DNA of 64,000 bases. Source: Pisolithus tinctorius (lineage: Eukaryota; Basidiomycota; Agaricomycetes; Boletales; Pisolithaceae). Location of the stretch: the NCBI GenBank assembly GCA_024663395.1, contig JANFAH010000023.1, forward strand, positions 496,001-560,000, read 5' to 3'. This document shows positions 22,524-33,776 of the stretch, piece by piece (within the stretch, counting starts at the first letter, position 1; each line of letters opens with the position of its first letter). The position numbers and the translations under genes are program-made. The notes below the pieces were generated by a model. That model saw only the letters and a program-made list of their open reading frames with translations. It was not told the DNA's origin and did not search any database.

Positions 22524-24272
22524 ATGTCAAGCGGGTCGACCATACGACTCCCTCAGCACCTATGTCTTCAACAGGACTGTCACCTGAACCACATACATTA
22601 TGGTGCGATAGCCAGCCACGGCTATGTCATCAAACAACCTCAAGTTGACTATTTGCGGGGTGTAAGTCGCTTTCTATCGATTTCGTCGTCCTCTCACTCC
22701 ATCCGTAGGCAGAGCGAGCCGAAATACCTTGGGGCCATGTCGCTGAAAATGGCGCATCATCTATCGTAAGCTTCGCGGGTGTCCATTAAGCCGAGGGTCC
22801 TCATCCAGATGAAGGTTTTTCCGTCGCTCGATCAGGCTCCGACTTCAATACCGAGGTACCAAGATACGGCTAGGAGTAGTCAACATGCACAAGCAAACTA
22901 CCCCGTTTCAACATCTTACACTAACGAAGACGGGAGGTTTTCCATCGTAAGCCAACTTTCCGGCACGGCTACGTTTGTCGAGTCTCTTACTGTAACGCAG
23001 ATCAATGGTCAACCCGTTCAGCTGCTCCATCATACCGCCTCTGTTCCAATCACTCAGGCCCACATTCCCTCCCAGAGCTACCACCATGACACGCTACTCG
23101 TTAATACCAAAACGCCTCATTACGGCGGGGATGTATGGGGATGCACCTCCGGCGATACCGCATACTCTGGCATTGCACTTTCATCACCAAACACCAGTAT
23201 TATGTTACCTAATGTAGTAGAATACTCATTAGGATCCCCGTGGGAGAACGGGAACGTTTCAAAGTTTGGCAAGTCGCCCTTCGCTCATCATGCCACCACT
23301 GGACTTTCGACGGGCCTGGCATCCACAGTTCTCTTTTCGCCCACCTCAAATGTATCATGGTTGGCGTCTTCAAAACCCATTGTGCCGCTACTTCAAGGTC
23401 CATATCCTTCGGACCATCTGGACAGTGAGATCATTACAGCGCCTGTGGAATTGGCGGCAAGTTCAACTTGGTCTACAAGAAAGCCTTATCTACCTTCAAG
23501 CCAAGAGATAAAAGTGAGTCACTCGCCACTTATGCCATGTTCGACTAACCCACTTCCGCGATCTTAGATCGCACCCACACCCATCGTGTCCCACGTCCTT
23601 CCTCGCACGCTTCCAACCCTATCTCAATCCAACTCGAATGCCCAGGTTGTAAACTTACATGCATCAGCATCGATACCACTGTTCCCGAATTCACCCCTAC
23701 CATCGCCGAGCGAGTTCTGTACGCACGACAACCCCTCTGGCGTTGGAAACGACAACCTTCCAACACCCACCGGGCCGCCAGTGGCAGATTATCTTCCTTC
23801 TGGAATTATGATCAACCGGGTTGAAGCAAGTCAAGCTAGTGGTCGTACCAGAGCTCGTCATCGGACGAAAATGGAGGGAATTCCATGTGTTAGCGAGACA
23901 ATCTCCACCCGTCGTGCAGGTCATTCTGCCAAAATCCAATCCCGGAGCCGGATAAAACCGTCCGCTGTGCGCCCACTCACGGATCGGAACGTACCCACAT
24001 GCTGTGGCTGGCAGAATGAAGATGGCAGACCGTGTGGTGCACCCGTCACATACAACAATTGTGCAGAGCATTTTGCCGCCGTCCATGAAATCAAGAACAT
24101 AGCGGCAAAGGTCGAAGTGCTCTGCCGGTGGTGTGCTCTGAGTACGGAAAAGAAGGTCACTCGAAAAAACATACTCAGGCATCTGAGGGAAGCACATTTG
24201 TGCTGCCCCCGATCGAAGAAGGGAATCATAAAATGTTTTGCCGACACTGACGACGTCGCTCCTCCTCTTTAG
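22524..24272 (+). CDS. Z4: double zinc-finger protein lacking the microexon
   Basis: Exons 22524-22661, 22709-22765, 22809-22946, 23001-23513 and 23568-24272, all in phase, giving 516 residues. The position of the Z2/Z6 start ATG is GTG here (22476), so translation probably begins at the next in-frame ATG, 16 codons later. The homologs of exons 2 and 3 (microexon included) are absent and exon 1 runs directly into the next donor. The 22947-23000 intron is a multiple of three and could be retained. Finger 1 (about 428-455) CGWQNEDG..C...C-x2-H-x4-H and finger 2 (about 468-494) CRWC...RHLREAH are intact. The C terminus extends about 25 residues beyond the fingers. It donated, or shares origin with, the 3' half of chimeric Z1. 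Confidence 0.7.
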
Positions 24273-25317
24273 TGATCACATAGGGCGCCATCTGTTGGTC
24301 GCACGCACCGCTTTGCCACTTTCTCCTCTGTAACGGTCTTGGTGACTTGCTTAACAAACAAGATCGCAAACGCGCCCTACACCATCTTTTGCACTGATCG
24401 ATGGGCGAGATCATCTTCACGCGCATGCGTGATCCACAGGTAGTCGAAACTGGCACTTACTGGTACTTGAGTATATCCATCCCTCACCCACTCTCCATGT
24501 ATACCATTGTCGCATTTCACCCACCCGCTTGGTTTCTCGCATCACTGTTGCTGCACATCTCCCCGTCAGTTACAGTATCCATCATAGATTTGTCGTGTAT
24601 TGTAGTTTCTTTCATCGTGTTGCATTTCCCATCACTTCATAATCTTCCTGACTTTGAATGATCTGACGCAGTAGAAACAGACAGAAAGATAGACAAACAA
24701 ACAGATAGGCCTATTCACTACTACTAGCTGAAGTATCCAAGAGTGTGAAAGCCACGAGACTTTGTCATGTATGTAGAAGGGGAAAATGCCCCTGTTATGA
24801 AGACACTCGCCGAGTTCGGCTGAGTTTGAAAGATGTCATTCACTGCGGAAACGAGATTCTGTCAGTACAGTAAATAGACCGTGGAAGGTGGTCTGCCTGT
24901 AATACAAATGTGGCTAACTGTATTCCTTGACCAAATCTGACTGTCAGAAATATTTGGGAGCTTTTCTGTACTAAATCCAGACTTTGTGAAATCCACTCGA
25001 GCCTCAGCAAAAATCTCGATGTATGGTTTGGAGACAGATCACGTGTCCGTACCAAATCTGTCATCCAAACAGATCAACATATCGTCTGTCCACACCGTAA
25101 GGACTTTTCGTCTACCTGGATGCTGACTGACCTCCAGATAGGGGAACGGCTGATTTTCTCGATGTCCGGGCATGCTTCTGCTTGCCTGCCTGTATGCTAT
25201 GACACCTTCCAGACAGGTCATTGACACTTTGTGAAATTTTCTTCAAGGCGCTCCTCTCTGCCAACCCCCACCACTAGCCACCCACCATCCCCTAGGTTCC
25301 CGTACCTCAGATATATC
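24273..25317. other. Z4 3' flank repeat; no assigned gene
   Basis: 24540-24680 repeats the Z downstream block seen at 3450 and 10590. A degenerate GACA/AACA-rich stretch lies at 24675-24705. The remainder to 25317 has no supportable feature. Confidence 0.45.
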
Positions 25318-25722
25318 ATGGCACCTTCGCGCATATTCTCCAAGTTGAGGTGAGTTGTTGACACAAGCTGCTGAGCGCATCAATCACTGGACCTCTAACA
25401 GACTGCAACAGATGCCTCTGTATTCATTGACTACCAGGTAAGTCGCAAGATATCGTTTGTCACAAACACCAGCTAACAGCGATCCAGTGCACAACCAACC
25501 GCGTCAGTACATACCACTACTTCGACTTCGACTTCGACTTCACCAACATCCACCACCTCGTCGAGCACCCCCACATCCTCGTTGACACCTCCACACCTCA
25601 TCCTTTGTCACCATCATAGGCGGCTCAGCAAATACAGTATATTGTACGCATATAGTCTCTTTTTTGAGTTTGTATGCGCCGCTATTTACCCACACACCTA
25701 CAGACACAGACTTTCTTTATAA
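25318..25722 (+). CDS. Candidate small Ser/Thr-rich protein
   Basis: Exons 25318-25349, 25402-25437 and 25488-25722 keep phase and give 100 residues ending at TAA 25720. The introns are 52 and 50 bp with GTGAGT and GTAAGT donors and a GCTAAC branch motif in the second. The product starts MAPSRIFSKLR. The middle is almost only Ser, Thr and Pro (partly from a CTTCGA repeat), and the C-terminal 40 residues are His- and Tyr-rich. No signal peptide is obvious. There is no paralog in the window to confirm it. An alternative acceptor could change the tail. Confidence 0.4.
25520..25541. repeat. (CTTCGA)n hexanucleotide repeat
   Basis: Three full CTTCGA units plus a partial fourth, in frame inside the last exon of the candidate Ser/Thr-rich gene. 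Confidence 0.8.
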
Positions 25723-27246
25723 GCATACTCGGACCACTGTTTGGTTTTGCGACCCACCCGGCCCACCGGAAGCCGATGCTATTAATTGGCCGAAGCTTAT
25801 GTCCACGCTCGTGTTACGGGACCGCTCAGGTGGCCCATGGTCGGGGGGACCCTGGAACATGTTCAGGAGGGAGCTGGGAGAGCGGGGGATGTGTGGGCGG
25901 TGAACAGAAGGAGCGGTATATGTGGGATTTGCAGTAGGGAGGGTACCCGGGGAGGGATTTGCATAGGGATTCTGTATTATGCCTGCAGACGAATTCGAAC
26001 CATCCTATACTATAACTGTACGAACAGACTATCTGGCTGGATGATAACTGGAGAAGGGACAAGTGACATGGTATCTGTCTGTACTACACGGCGTATGAGC
26101 TGCTGTCTGCCAGAACTGCAGCCACTGAGGCTGGCTGGACTCCAGGCAGCGTCAGAGAAGCACGGCATTACATAACCTACCTCGACGAAGGCGGATCACC
26201 TGTCGAAGTACGTTCTATCTACAGTCCTATTGTCTGCCCGTACAATACCCGGTACCAGACAAAATCTCGTTTCCGCAGTGATTGGTGAAATACACACCTA
26301 CACGCTTGTGGGATGACGTCATTCGACCCTTCAGCAAGGATGGCCGGGGGTTCGGTATTTCGAGACCTAACCTTACTGTAATAACACGGCAAAGGCTTAT
26401 CGCGCGTGCCTTTTTGACATAACAGATTTATTGGCACTTTACCTGGGCTTATATGTAGGACAAAACTTGAAATGAAGTACAAAGTGTGGTTAGGTCGACT
26501 AAACCTCAAGTTTAACCTGTAAAATGAAACAAAACTTGAAATTTTGGTTCGGAGCCATACTTGATGATTATATTTCATCACGTTATATAAATGTCGACTC
26601 AAATTCCCAAAAATCTGTTCAATGTGAGGCATTCTGATTTGCGATCAGTCGTGCGCGTGATCTCGATCAGCCTCACTCAAAGATTTGATCCGGAGGGAGC
26701 TCCTTCAGGGTCCCTGTGGTGGCTGAAAAGTAGATCGGACGGCAACGCTTGTCAGGAGCTGTCCCCGCTGGTGGTAAGCCGCCCTCCAACTCGAAGCAGG
26801 GGTGGGAAGGAACCTGGCTGACAGCCACCATCGGACTCTAAATTACTAAGGATCAGGTAACGTTCCACCAAATTATGCCTCCGCACTACTTCAAATCAGG
26901 AATGTCGGACAGGATAGCTGCCTGGGGCAGAAAACGAGACTCAATGGACTACACAATTGGATCTGGTTTCGCGATGACGCTATGTCAGTAGTGCCGAATT
27001 CAGTTAAGCTGTCACATTTGCCCTCCACACACGTTGTCTCGGGTTAGCGATCATTGGTCCGCTGGATTCGCTCTCTCACAGAGGGCGTTACTTTGACCGT
27101 CTCCGGATATTCGCAAGGTGCACTTGTCTAGACCGTTGCATTCTTAAATGCGGTGGTGGCTCGAACGTCTTTTGTTCCACATACCTTCACATTCTCCGTC
27201 CTGCATGGAAAACAAGCCGTTCTCTGTGCTACTCGATTCACTCACG
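25723..27246. other. No assigned gene
   Basis: Frames up to 137 codons on the minus strand (26219-26632) show no domain. A short direct repeat (AAAACTTGAAAT) occurs at about 26460 and 26530. The final 110 bp resemble the 5' flanks of Z2 and Z6. Confidence 0.3.
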
Positions 27247-29051
27247 ATGTTGAGAACGTCAACCGCACTGCCCTCTCATAGTCCACCCCACGTACAAGGT
27301 TGTCATCTGGATCACACACATCATGGTACAGCACCCTCGTATGGCTCTGAGGACATTGAAGTCCAAGAACCAGAATACACCCTGTCTTCACGGTAAGCAC
27401 ATCTCATCACCGGGTTCTGTCAACTCACCCTCATTCTCCACTTCAGCGATGGTTGTACTCCCCTCGCCTCCAAGGCTCACCTACCGTCCCCAATCACTTC
27501 CAACGTGGATTTCCTAACACCTCGCCAGCGAAGGCTGCAGTTGCCAAGCTATCCGATACTGCCCACTCCATTCCTATACCGCAATTCGGACACAACAAAT
27601 ACCCGTGTTAATCATCTAGTTAGATATCAAAATGCAAGCGTTTTTCATTCATTCCGACATCTTCGTATTCATGGCGTTTGCAGAATGTGCGGGTTGTATC
27701 ACCCTTGGACAGTGATGTACCTACTGTATGCTTGACATGCCTCTAGTAACTTAAGAGTCCTAACTCGATTCAAGGCTTTTCCCTCGGTCCCTCATGCTCG
27801 CACTCCAGCACAGACGACTGAGGCTCCGGTCTACGATAACCATCCTCTCTTATCATCGCAAACTCCCCCCCAGGAACACGGGGGTCATCGCACTGTGAGT
27901 TAGCGCCGGCACCGCCATGCAGCGCTATTAACGCAGATCAAGGGTCACTCCGTTCCTCTGCACCAGCGTTCCGTCGCGATCCCAATCGTTCAGGCTCATA
28001 TACCCTTCCAGGCGGACTACGTCGCGGTGAGGGCCCTACTATACCCTGCTTTGATCCTGCACCATCTCATGACCACTGGGACGCGCAGTACCACCCCTCT
28101 AGTTATATAGCACACTCTGATGCTTCACTTTTACTACCACCCAGCGCCACTCCGTCGTCGCACACAACGGGACGCTCGATGGGGTACTCGCGGGGCAACG
28201 AAAACATTCCAGAGTGTGAGGTGCCACTATTCGCTCACCATGCCTCCGCGGGACCTACGATGGGCCCGGTCTCCACTCCCCTTTTTTGTCATCACGCTTC
28301 ACTCCAGTTTGATAGCTGGGCGGAGGATCGTGAGGGAGCGACCTGGAGCAGTAGTGCATTAGGCCCGGTAATTGACTCGGAGATATCGCGGTGGGCGCCC
28401 ACAAACCCGGTTATACCTGCAACTGGGGAGCTGTTTCCCTCAGACTACTTGGGTAGTGAGAACATCCAAATATGCACGGAGCCGTCATATTTTTTCGGTT
28501 CCTGTGTTGGTATCACCACGAACACGACGGCGACACGTATCATCCACGACCCCGCCATGAACATGACCTCCGGCCGTATTGACGATTATGGGAGAGTGAA
28601 GGCAACGGCTCAGTCTTATCGTCATCTGAACTCAGACATATCTGCGTCTCTCTGCGAACTGCATACATTCGAACGCTTACCCCATGCTGGTGGCGGGAAC
28701 TATACAATGCCTTCGGGACCGCGAACGGCAGACCGTCCTTATGAGAAGACGACAGGAGTACGTCAAACTCGCATAGCCTGTGGCTGGATTAAGCCGGATG
28801 GAATGGTTTGCAACAAGCCAATTGGTTACCACTGCGAGAGTCATTTCGCTACTGCGCATGGCATCACGAACATGTCATCGGAAGTCAGGATCCGATGCCG
28901 TTGGTGTCCTCTAGGCGCGCAAAAAGAAATGAACCGAAAAGGTTTTATCAGACACGTGAGGGAGGTACATATGAAGCACCAGCGTTCGAAGAACAAAAGA
29001 CTCGCGCACCTTTTTAAAACGTCAGGAACAATTTCTCCCCCTATTCCGTGA
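27247..29051 (+). pseudogene. Z5: double zinc-finger copy with GC-AG introns and one frame shift
   Basis: By alignment with Z2, Z4 and Z6 the exons are 27247-27392, 27447-27474 (28-nt microexon), 27529-27633, 27684-27725, 27775-27894 and 27937-29051. Two donors that are GT elsewhere are GC here (27475, 27634). The last exon starts in one frame (IKGHSVPLHQ...QAHIPFQADY) but needs a shift near 28020 to continue as GPTIPCFDPAPSHDHW and on to the fingers. Finger 1 CGWIKPDG..C...C-x2-H-x4-H and finger 2 CRWC...RHVREVH are intact. If the shift is real the gene is dead; a sequencing error or unseen micro-intron would restore it. Start 27247 is chosen by alignment; 27208 is also in frame. Confidence 0.6.
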
Positions 29052-29230
29052 TCACATAGGGTGCAGTAACCCTCGGACCACTCCCCTCCCGTGATTGTTG
29101 TCGCTTGCTCGTGCAACCAAGATTTCGAAACCGTTTTCCCTCGTGTGCCGTTGTACTACCTGATGGGCCACATCACCTGCGTGGCGCTTGTCCTGCAATC
29201 GGTCTCACTCGCGTTTATGTGATGTCCATT

Positions 29231-29246
29231 CCCCCCCCCCCCCCCC
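29231..29246. repeat. Poly(C) tract (16 C)
   Basis: Uninterrupted homopolymer downstream of Z5; its length may be unreliable. Confidence 0.85.
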
Positions 29247-31494
29247 ACCGTGGATGCCTTCTCACATCCTTATCTTACCTTTCATTGCTTGTCTTGCGTG
29301 TACCATTATTCCACGCTCATTGTGTTCGTCTTCTGCTTTGTGTTATTTCACCGTGTTGTATCCCCCGCCGTCGACCACAAGGATCATCTGTGTATTATAG
29401 CGTACCTGCTGTTCATATCCCGTCTTTTCTAACTCGAATGATCTGAGTGAGGTAGACATTGGACTTCCCAAGATCCTGCGCTGAGTACAATGACATTAGA
29501 AAAAATTTCGCGGCGAGATATGTCAGCTGCAGCAAGAGCTGATTTAACTTTGAACCTACAGAACCTTCCAGCCCAGGAGTAAGGGCACCCATCTCGATGA
29601 AAGCTATTATACATAAATGGTTAGTATGGAGGGTCACTGATTGTTAACTAAAGCCAAAGGTGGTGCTTCGGGTTCTCAAGATTTCACCGGTCAAGTGAAA
29701 TTCCTAAGGTGGAACAACCGCACAAGTCATGATCAAGGTGCGATCTGTGCGAGTCGACGCTTGGTCCAGCCACAATATTGATGACATGCCATCTCGAATT
29801 CCCTGAATGGCAGTCTGCCTTCTACCTCCTGCTGCAAGTGTAGATACGTACTGGTATGTAAACGCTACATAAGTCTTGGTTTCATTCGCACGCGTTCACA
29901 ACGGGTCCCTTACCATTGCCGTACTGACGTCAGTGCCCTCCCCGAGGACAAGGCAAACTTCCCACGGATGGCCATGCGCCCGGATGTTGTAGCTCCGTGC
30001 ACACAAGATCAAAAACGTCAAGGTTGGTAGTCTATTGGCGGCTCCCTTGCTAATCCGTGTATGTCTTCTCCGACCCCAAAGAATTTTCCGTTCTTCTCTC
30101 ATGCAAAACAGCCAGTACAGCAATGCTTTCACGGTGTGATCTTGGCTTCCCACTTTCCCATGAGATCTGCGTGAAGTTAAAATGACACGACTCTCGGGAA
30201 CGCCGATTGTTCGTTGGCCGAGATGAAACATTGTTCACAATAAAGGTGCTGCCCTCATACTCCTGAGAAAGTAAGCAGGGATGGAAAGTGAGATCAGGAA
30301 CTTTAATGTCCCAGTGAAGTGTTCCGTCAATCCATGTTAGGCCATCAGAGTTTTCGCCTTCAGTCTTAGGGTTTGTGGTACGTATTTTCCTTTGTCAGTT
30401 TGCTAGGCACGCAGTAGGTGCAGGCATTTCTCAGTAATATTATCCATATACATCGCTGCTGTAGCGGAACTTACCGTCCGCTAGGTGTTGAGTTGACGGT
30501 CTGATGGAGCTGTCGAATATAGGTAGGTATACACATCGTGGCTGTCAGCCTCCCGTCGTGGAGCACGCCAGGGACCTTGGTATGGACTGATACACAGGTA
30601 ACTTTCAGTCATCACCCATTCAAGGTATCCTGCTCCTTCCGGTTTTGTTTAGTGCAAACATCAACCCGTGGCCCATCTGCACCCACATGCCATCCAAAAC
30701 GGCCTCGTATACCATACAAATCAATTGCACAATCCTTTTGGAGCGAGGCCTGGACAGCGAACAGGTCACGCCTGCGTTCTGTGGACGTGTACTCATTCCC
30801 AGCGTTCCTGATGCATCTCCGCCACCATGACAGGCTCCTAGAAATTCGGCCACACATGGAATTCTTCTCCTTTTTTCTATTTCTTGACATTAAGTGATGC
30901 CATCTGTGCATTGACGCAAGGATTCCGCTGGTCCAGATCCTATACTGATGGTCTCCGGTACTGGAATATAATATTTTGGAGTAACAAAATAGTGCGAACT
31001 CTAAAATAATCCAAGTGTTTATTCAGGTGAAAAAGCAGTAGGCCAAATGAATAAAATGATCAGGATACATCTTATCATATATACATACCCCCAATGTCGG
31101 ATGTCAGCTTCATTCCTGGCATACACCAAGTGATCCATAGCTTGCTTCTGGGGTCCTGGTGGCTGTAAAAGGTACTTAGTGACATATGGACCCAAGATTG
31201 CGTTGACGATGTAACGCAATGTTGCTGATAATAAGCATCGTGTCGTCGGTGTTAGTGGCCCAACCTGCCTTGTGACCTGTTTTGGGGAATTGCGAAGCGA
31301 ATATGAGCCTCCAAAATGAGGGAAGTACGGGAAGACCCGTTCGGAGCCATTAGTTTTACTCGTCCCCCTTTGCGCAGTTGATGGGCGCCTGCTGGTTCCT
31401 AGCTTGCCGTGGAGTGTAGCCACAGTCCCACACGTGTTCGCCGTCTCAGCACTTTGATCGAATCGTCAGTCAAAGATACACACTGACTTTCGCC

Positions 31495-31603
31495 GTATTC
31501 TTAAATATGGATATATCCTGGTGGTTTGTTCTGCATACCGATCCTTCCCTTCCCCCCCTTTCGCCCTGCCAGATCTGTCCTCGTCATTGTGGGTGCAACC
31601 ACT
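31495..31603 (+). promoter_or_regulatory. Conserved 5' flank of Z genes (putative core promoter)
   Basis: TTCTTAAATATGGATATATCC, a TTTGTTCTGCATACC element and a C-rich stretch precede the ATG. Similar order and spacing are seen before Z2 (12155-12254) and Z5 (27140-27200). The TA-rich part could be a TATA element. Function is inferred only from conservation. Confidence 0.4.
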
Positions 31604-33488
31604 ATGTACAGTAAAACATTCACACTGCCTTTGCCGGATCATGCACGGCCGAGTACATCAACAGTGCAACACTCTCAGAGCCTAGCTTTTCAAGAGGAGT
31701 GTTTTCTCAACCACAGCCATTATACCGCAGTACCTGCCTATGAGTTTATCTCCATCGAAGTGCAGGAATTGCTATGTCCCATGTCATCGACAGGGTAACT
31801 GTCATCCCTCCATCAGGTTCTGCTCGCTCATTGACTATTTGTACCAGCGATGATTGCGCCGTCGCTATCTCCGAGGTTTGCAAGCCGTCTCCACTTTTCA
31901 GCACGGGTGTCCTAACATGGCACTCGCAGGCACTGCAGTTGCAAAGCTGCCCGACTATACCTGGCCCGTTTCCAGTATCCGATTCCAGTCCGGTTGGCTA
32001 TCTAAACGGAGAACAAGATGTAAGCCACTTTCCATCGATCTTGCTGTCCTCTCACCACGTTTCCAGAGTGCGCAGGTCACATTACCGTTGGGCTATATTG
32101 CCGGCGAAAGCGGAGCATCGTCTATCGTAAGTTCCACATGTGACAACTACTGCAAACGTTCTCATCCAGATCAAGGTTTCTCCTACGGTCAATCAGCGCT
32201 GGGACATACAGGACCACGTCCCCGGCCATGTCACGAACCACTGTGCCACACTTTCCTTCCCGCACACAAGTCTTCCACCACCATATGCTATAAGACAATC
32301 GTCAGCATACCCACAGAAAAACGTGGACATTTCAACCTTCGGTGGTCTAGACCATGGCTCCGCTGGACCTGCGAGCCAGGTGGTCGATTCAGATACACCG
32401 CGGTCTGGGCTTCCGAGCCGGCTATCGCCCTCGGTTCAGGAAGTGCATCCGTCAGGTGACCTCACCAGCGACAACGTTCCACTACCTCTAGAACAGATCG
32501 GAACAGGGGTGAGGACGTCAGCGCAGATTCTCCTTAGTTTTCCAAAGCAACCGATCAAACAGTGGGTCGTATCCAATACGCCTCGCCTGACTAATTCATT
32601 CTGTGCCTTAGAACACACCCCCAGATCCCCTTTCCTTGCACACGTCGAACCCCATCCCAGTCCACGTCAACCTCTTACTTTGCAACTGACGATCACATCT
32701 CATTCTATCCTTCCTTTCTGGTGCCTAACCAGATCCCAACCTCTCAGTCTCCGCAAGGGCATTCTGGATGCTCCCTGTCTCTTCACCCTCCCCTCGCGAC
32801 GCCCGCAGCTCTGCTGGCTTTCCATAGATTTCGTGGTGAGACCAACATGGAGCTGCACACAACGGGCACCCTCGACAATCGCACAGCACACATCCTCGGG
32901 GATGGCTCGTTACCCACACTCCCTGACCATAATGCACGCATCTTTGGTAACCATGCAGCACACACCCTCGATGATGACACAACCGAGATGACATCTGGTG
33001 GGGTAGACAACTATAGAAAATTTGATGAAAGCAAGTGGAATTCTGGGCAGGCTGTGGGCTTTCACGTGCCGTCACTGCCTCCAAAACGATCCCCGTCATT
33101 ACCCCGCGAGCTTCATTTACATGACCACCTGTCCTCCGTTGAGGGTAGGAACCTTTCAGGGCCGCTGCGTCATGCACGTGGTTGTGCTGTCGCCCAGCAA
33201 CAAACTCCGAAGGGACTGCCAAAAGCACGTGTGGTCTGCGATCGTAGTGTACACAAACCCTGTGGCTGGCGGGATGGCGATGCCAGAAAATGCGGTATAC
33301 CTATTACGTACTACTGCGCAGATCATTTTGCTGCTTTCCATGGCCTCGAGAACATGGCACGGGATGTCGAAATCGTGTGTCGTTGGTGTCTTCCAATGGA
33401 GCAAAAGAAGATCAGACGCCAAAACATGCTGAGGCATCTAAGAGAAGTGCACTTATGCTACCCACGTTCGAAGAATAATAGGCGCTAA
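31604..33488 (+). CDS. Z6: six-exon double zinc-finger protein
   Basis: Exons 31604-31794, 31848-31875 (28-nt microexon), 31930-32019, 32067-32126, 32170-32561 and 32612-33488, each junction in the same phase as Z2; product 545 residues. Introns are 43-54 bp. The N-terminal 460 residues are low complexity. Finger 1 near residue 471 is CGWRDGDA..C...C-x2-H-x4-H and finger 2 near 510 is CRWC...RHLREVH. The protein ends in a basic tail (RSKNNRR). Z6 and Z2, together with their downstream blocks, form a duplicated unit. No disabling change seen; probably functional. Confidence 0.75.
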
Positions 33489-33650
33489 CGCCAAGTTTAC
33501 TGCTCCTCTCGCTAAGCAATCCCACCTGCACGGCCTTCGCACATCTCACAGCAAAACATCATCGCCACTCACGTCCTGCTCTCCCCATCCGATCGACTCA
33601 CATGTTCCATACTTCTATATGACTTACACTCCCCGGCTTCGCACTGAAAA

Positions 33651-33776
33651 CTGCCTGCAGGAACGGCGGACTAGTGGAGGGCTGAAGACCCTGCCACCAG
33701 GATATCTACTCGCTTGTGGGGAATGGCGGGCCATAGGGGTCCCTTGCTAGATAGTTAACTATGCTAGTATAGAACT
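33651..33776 (+). mobile_element. Relic of the LINE 3' untranslated region
   Basis: Diverged copy of 2157-2280 (GGAACRGCGGACTRGTGGAG, then CCTGCCACCAGG, ACTCGCTTGT and a shared tail). It has no coding part and no poly(A), so it is a 5'-truncated, old insertion of the same or a related element just downstream of Z6. Confidence 0.65.

Larger units (their letters stand above)
29052..31603. other. Z5 3' flank and Z6 upstream region; no assigned gene
   Basis: Contains a C16 homopolymer (29231-29246) and frames up to 119 codons on the plus strand (30538-30897) and 134 on the minus (31019-31423), none with a domain. 31495-31603 is the promoter-like block shared with Z2. Confidence 0.35.

Noticed and set aside
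22460..22648. Frames at Z4 starting with GTG taken as true starts
   Set aside because: GTG initiation is not expected in fungi; 22524 is the first in-frame ATG.
31774..32459. Two long overlapping frames in Z6 as separate genes
   Set aside because: They are alternate readings across the short introns; the spliced model matches Z2 exon by exon.
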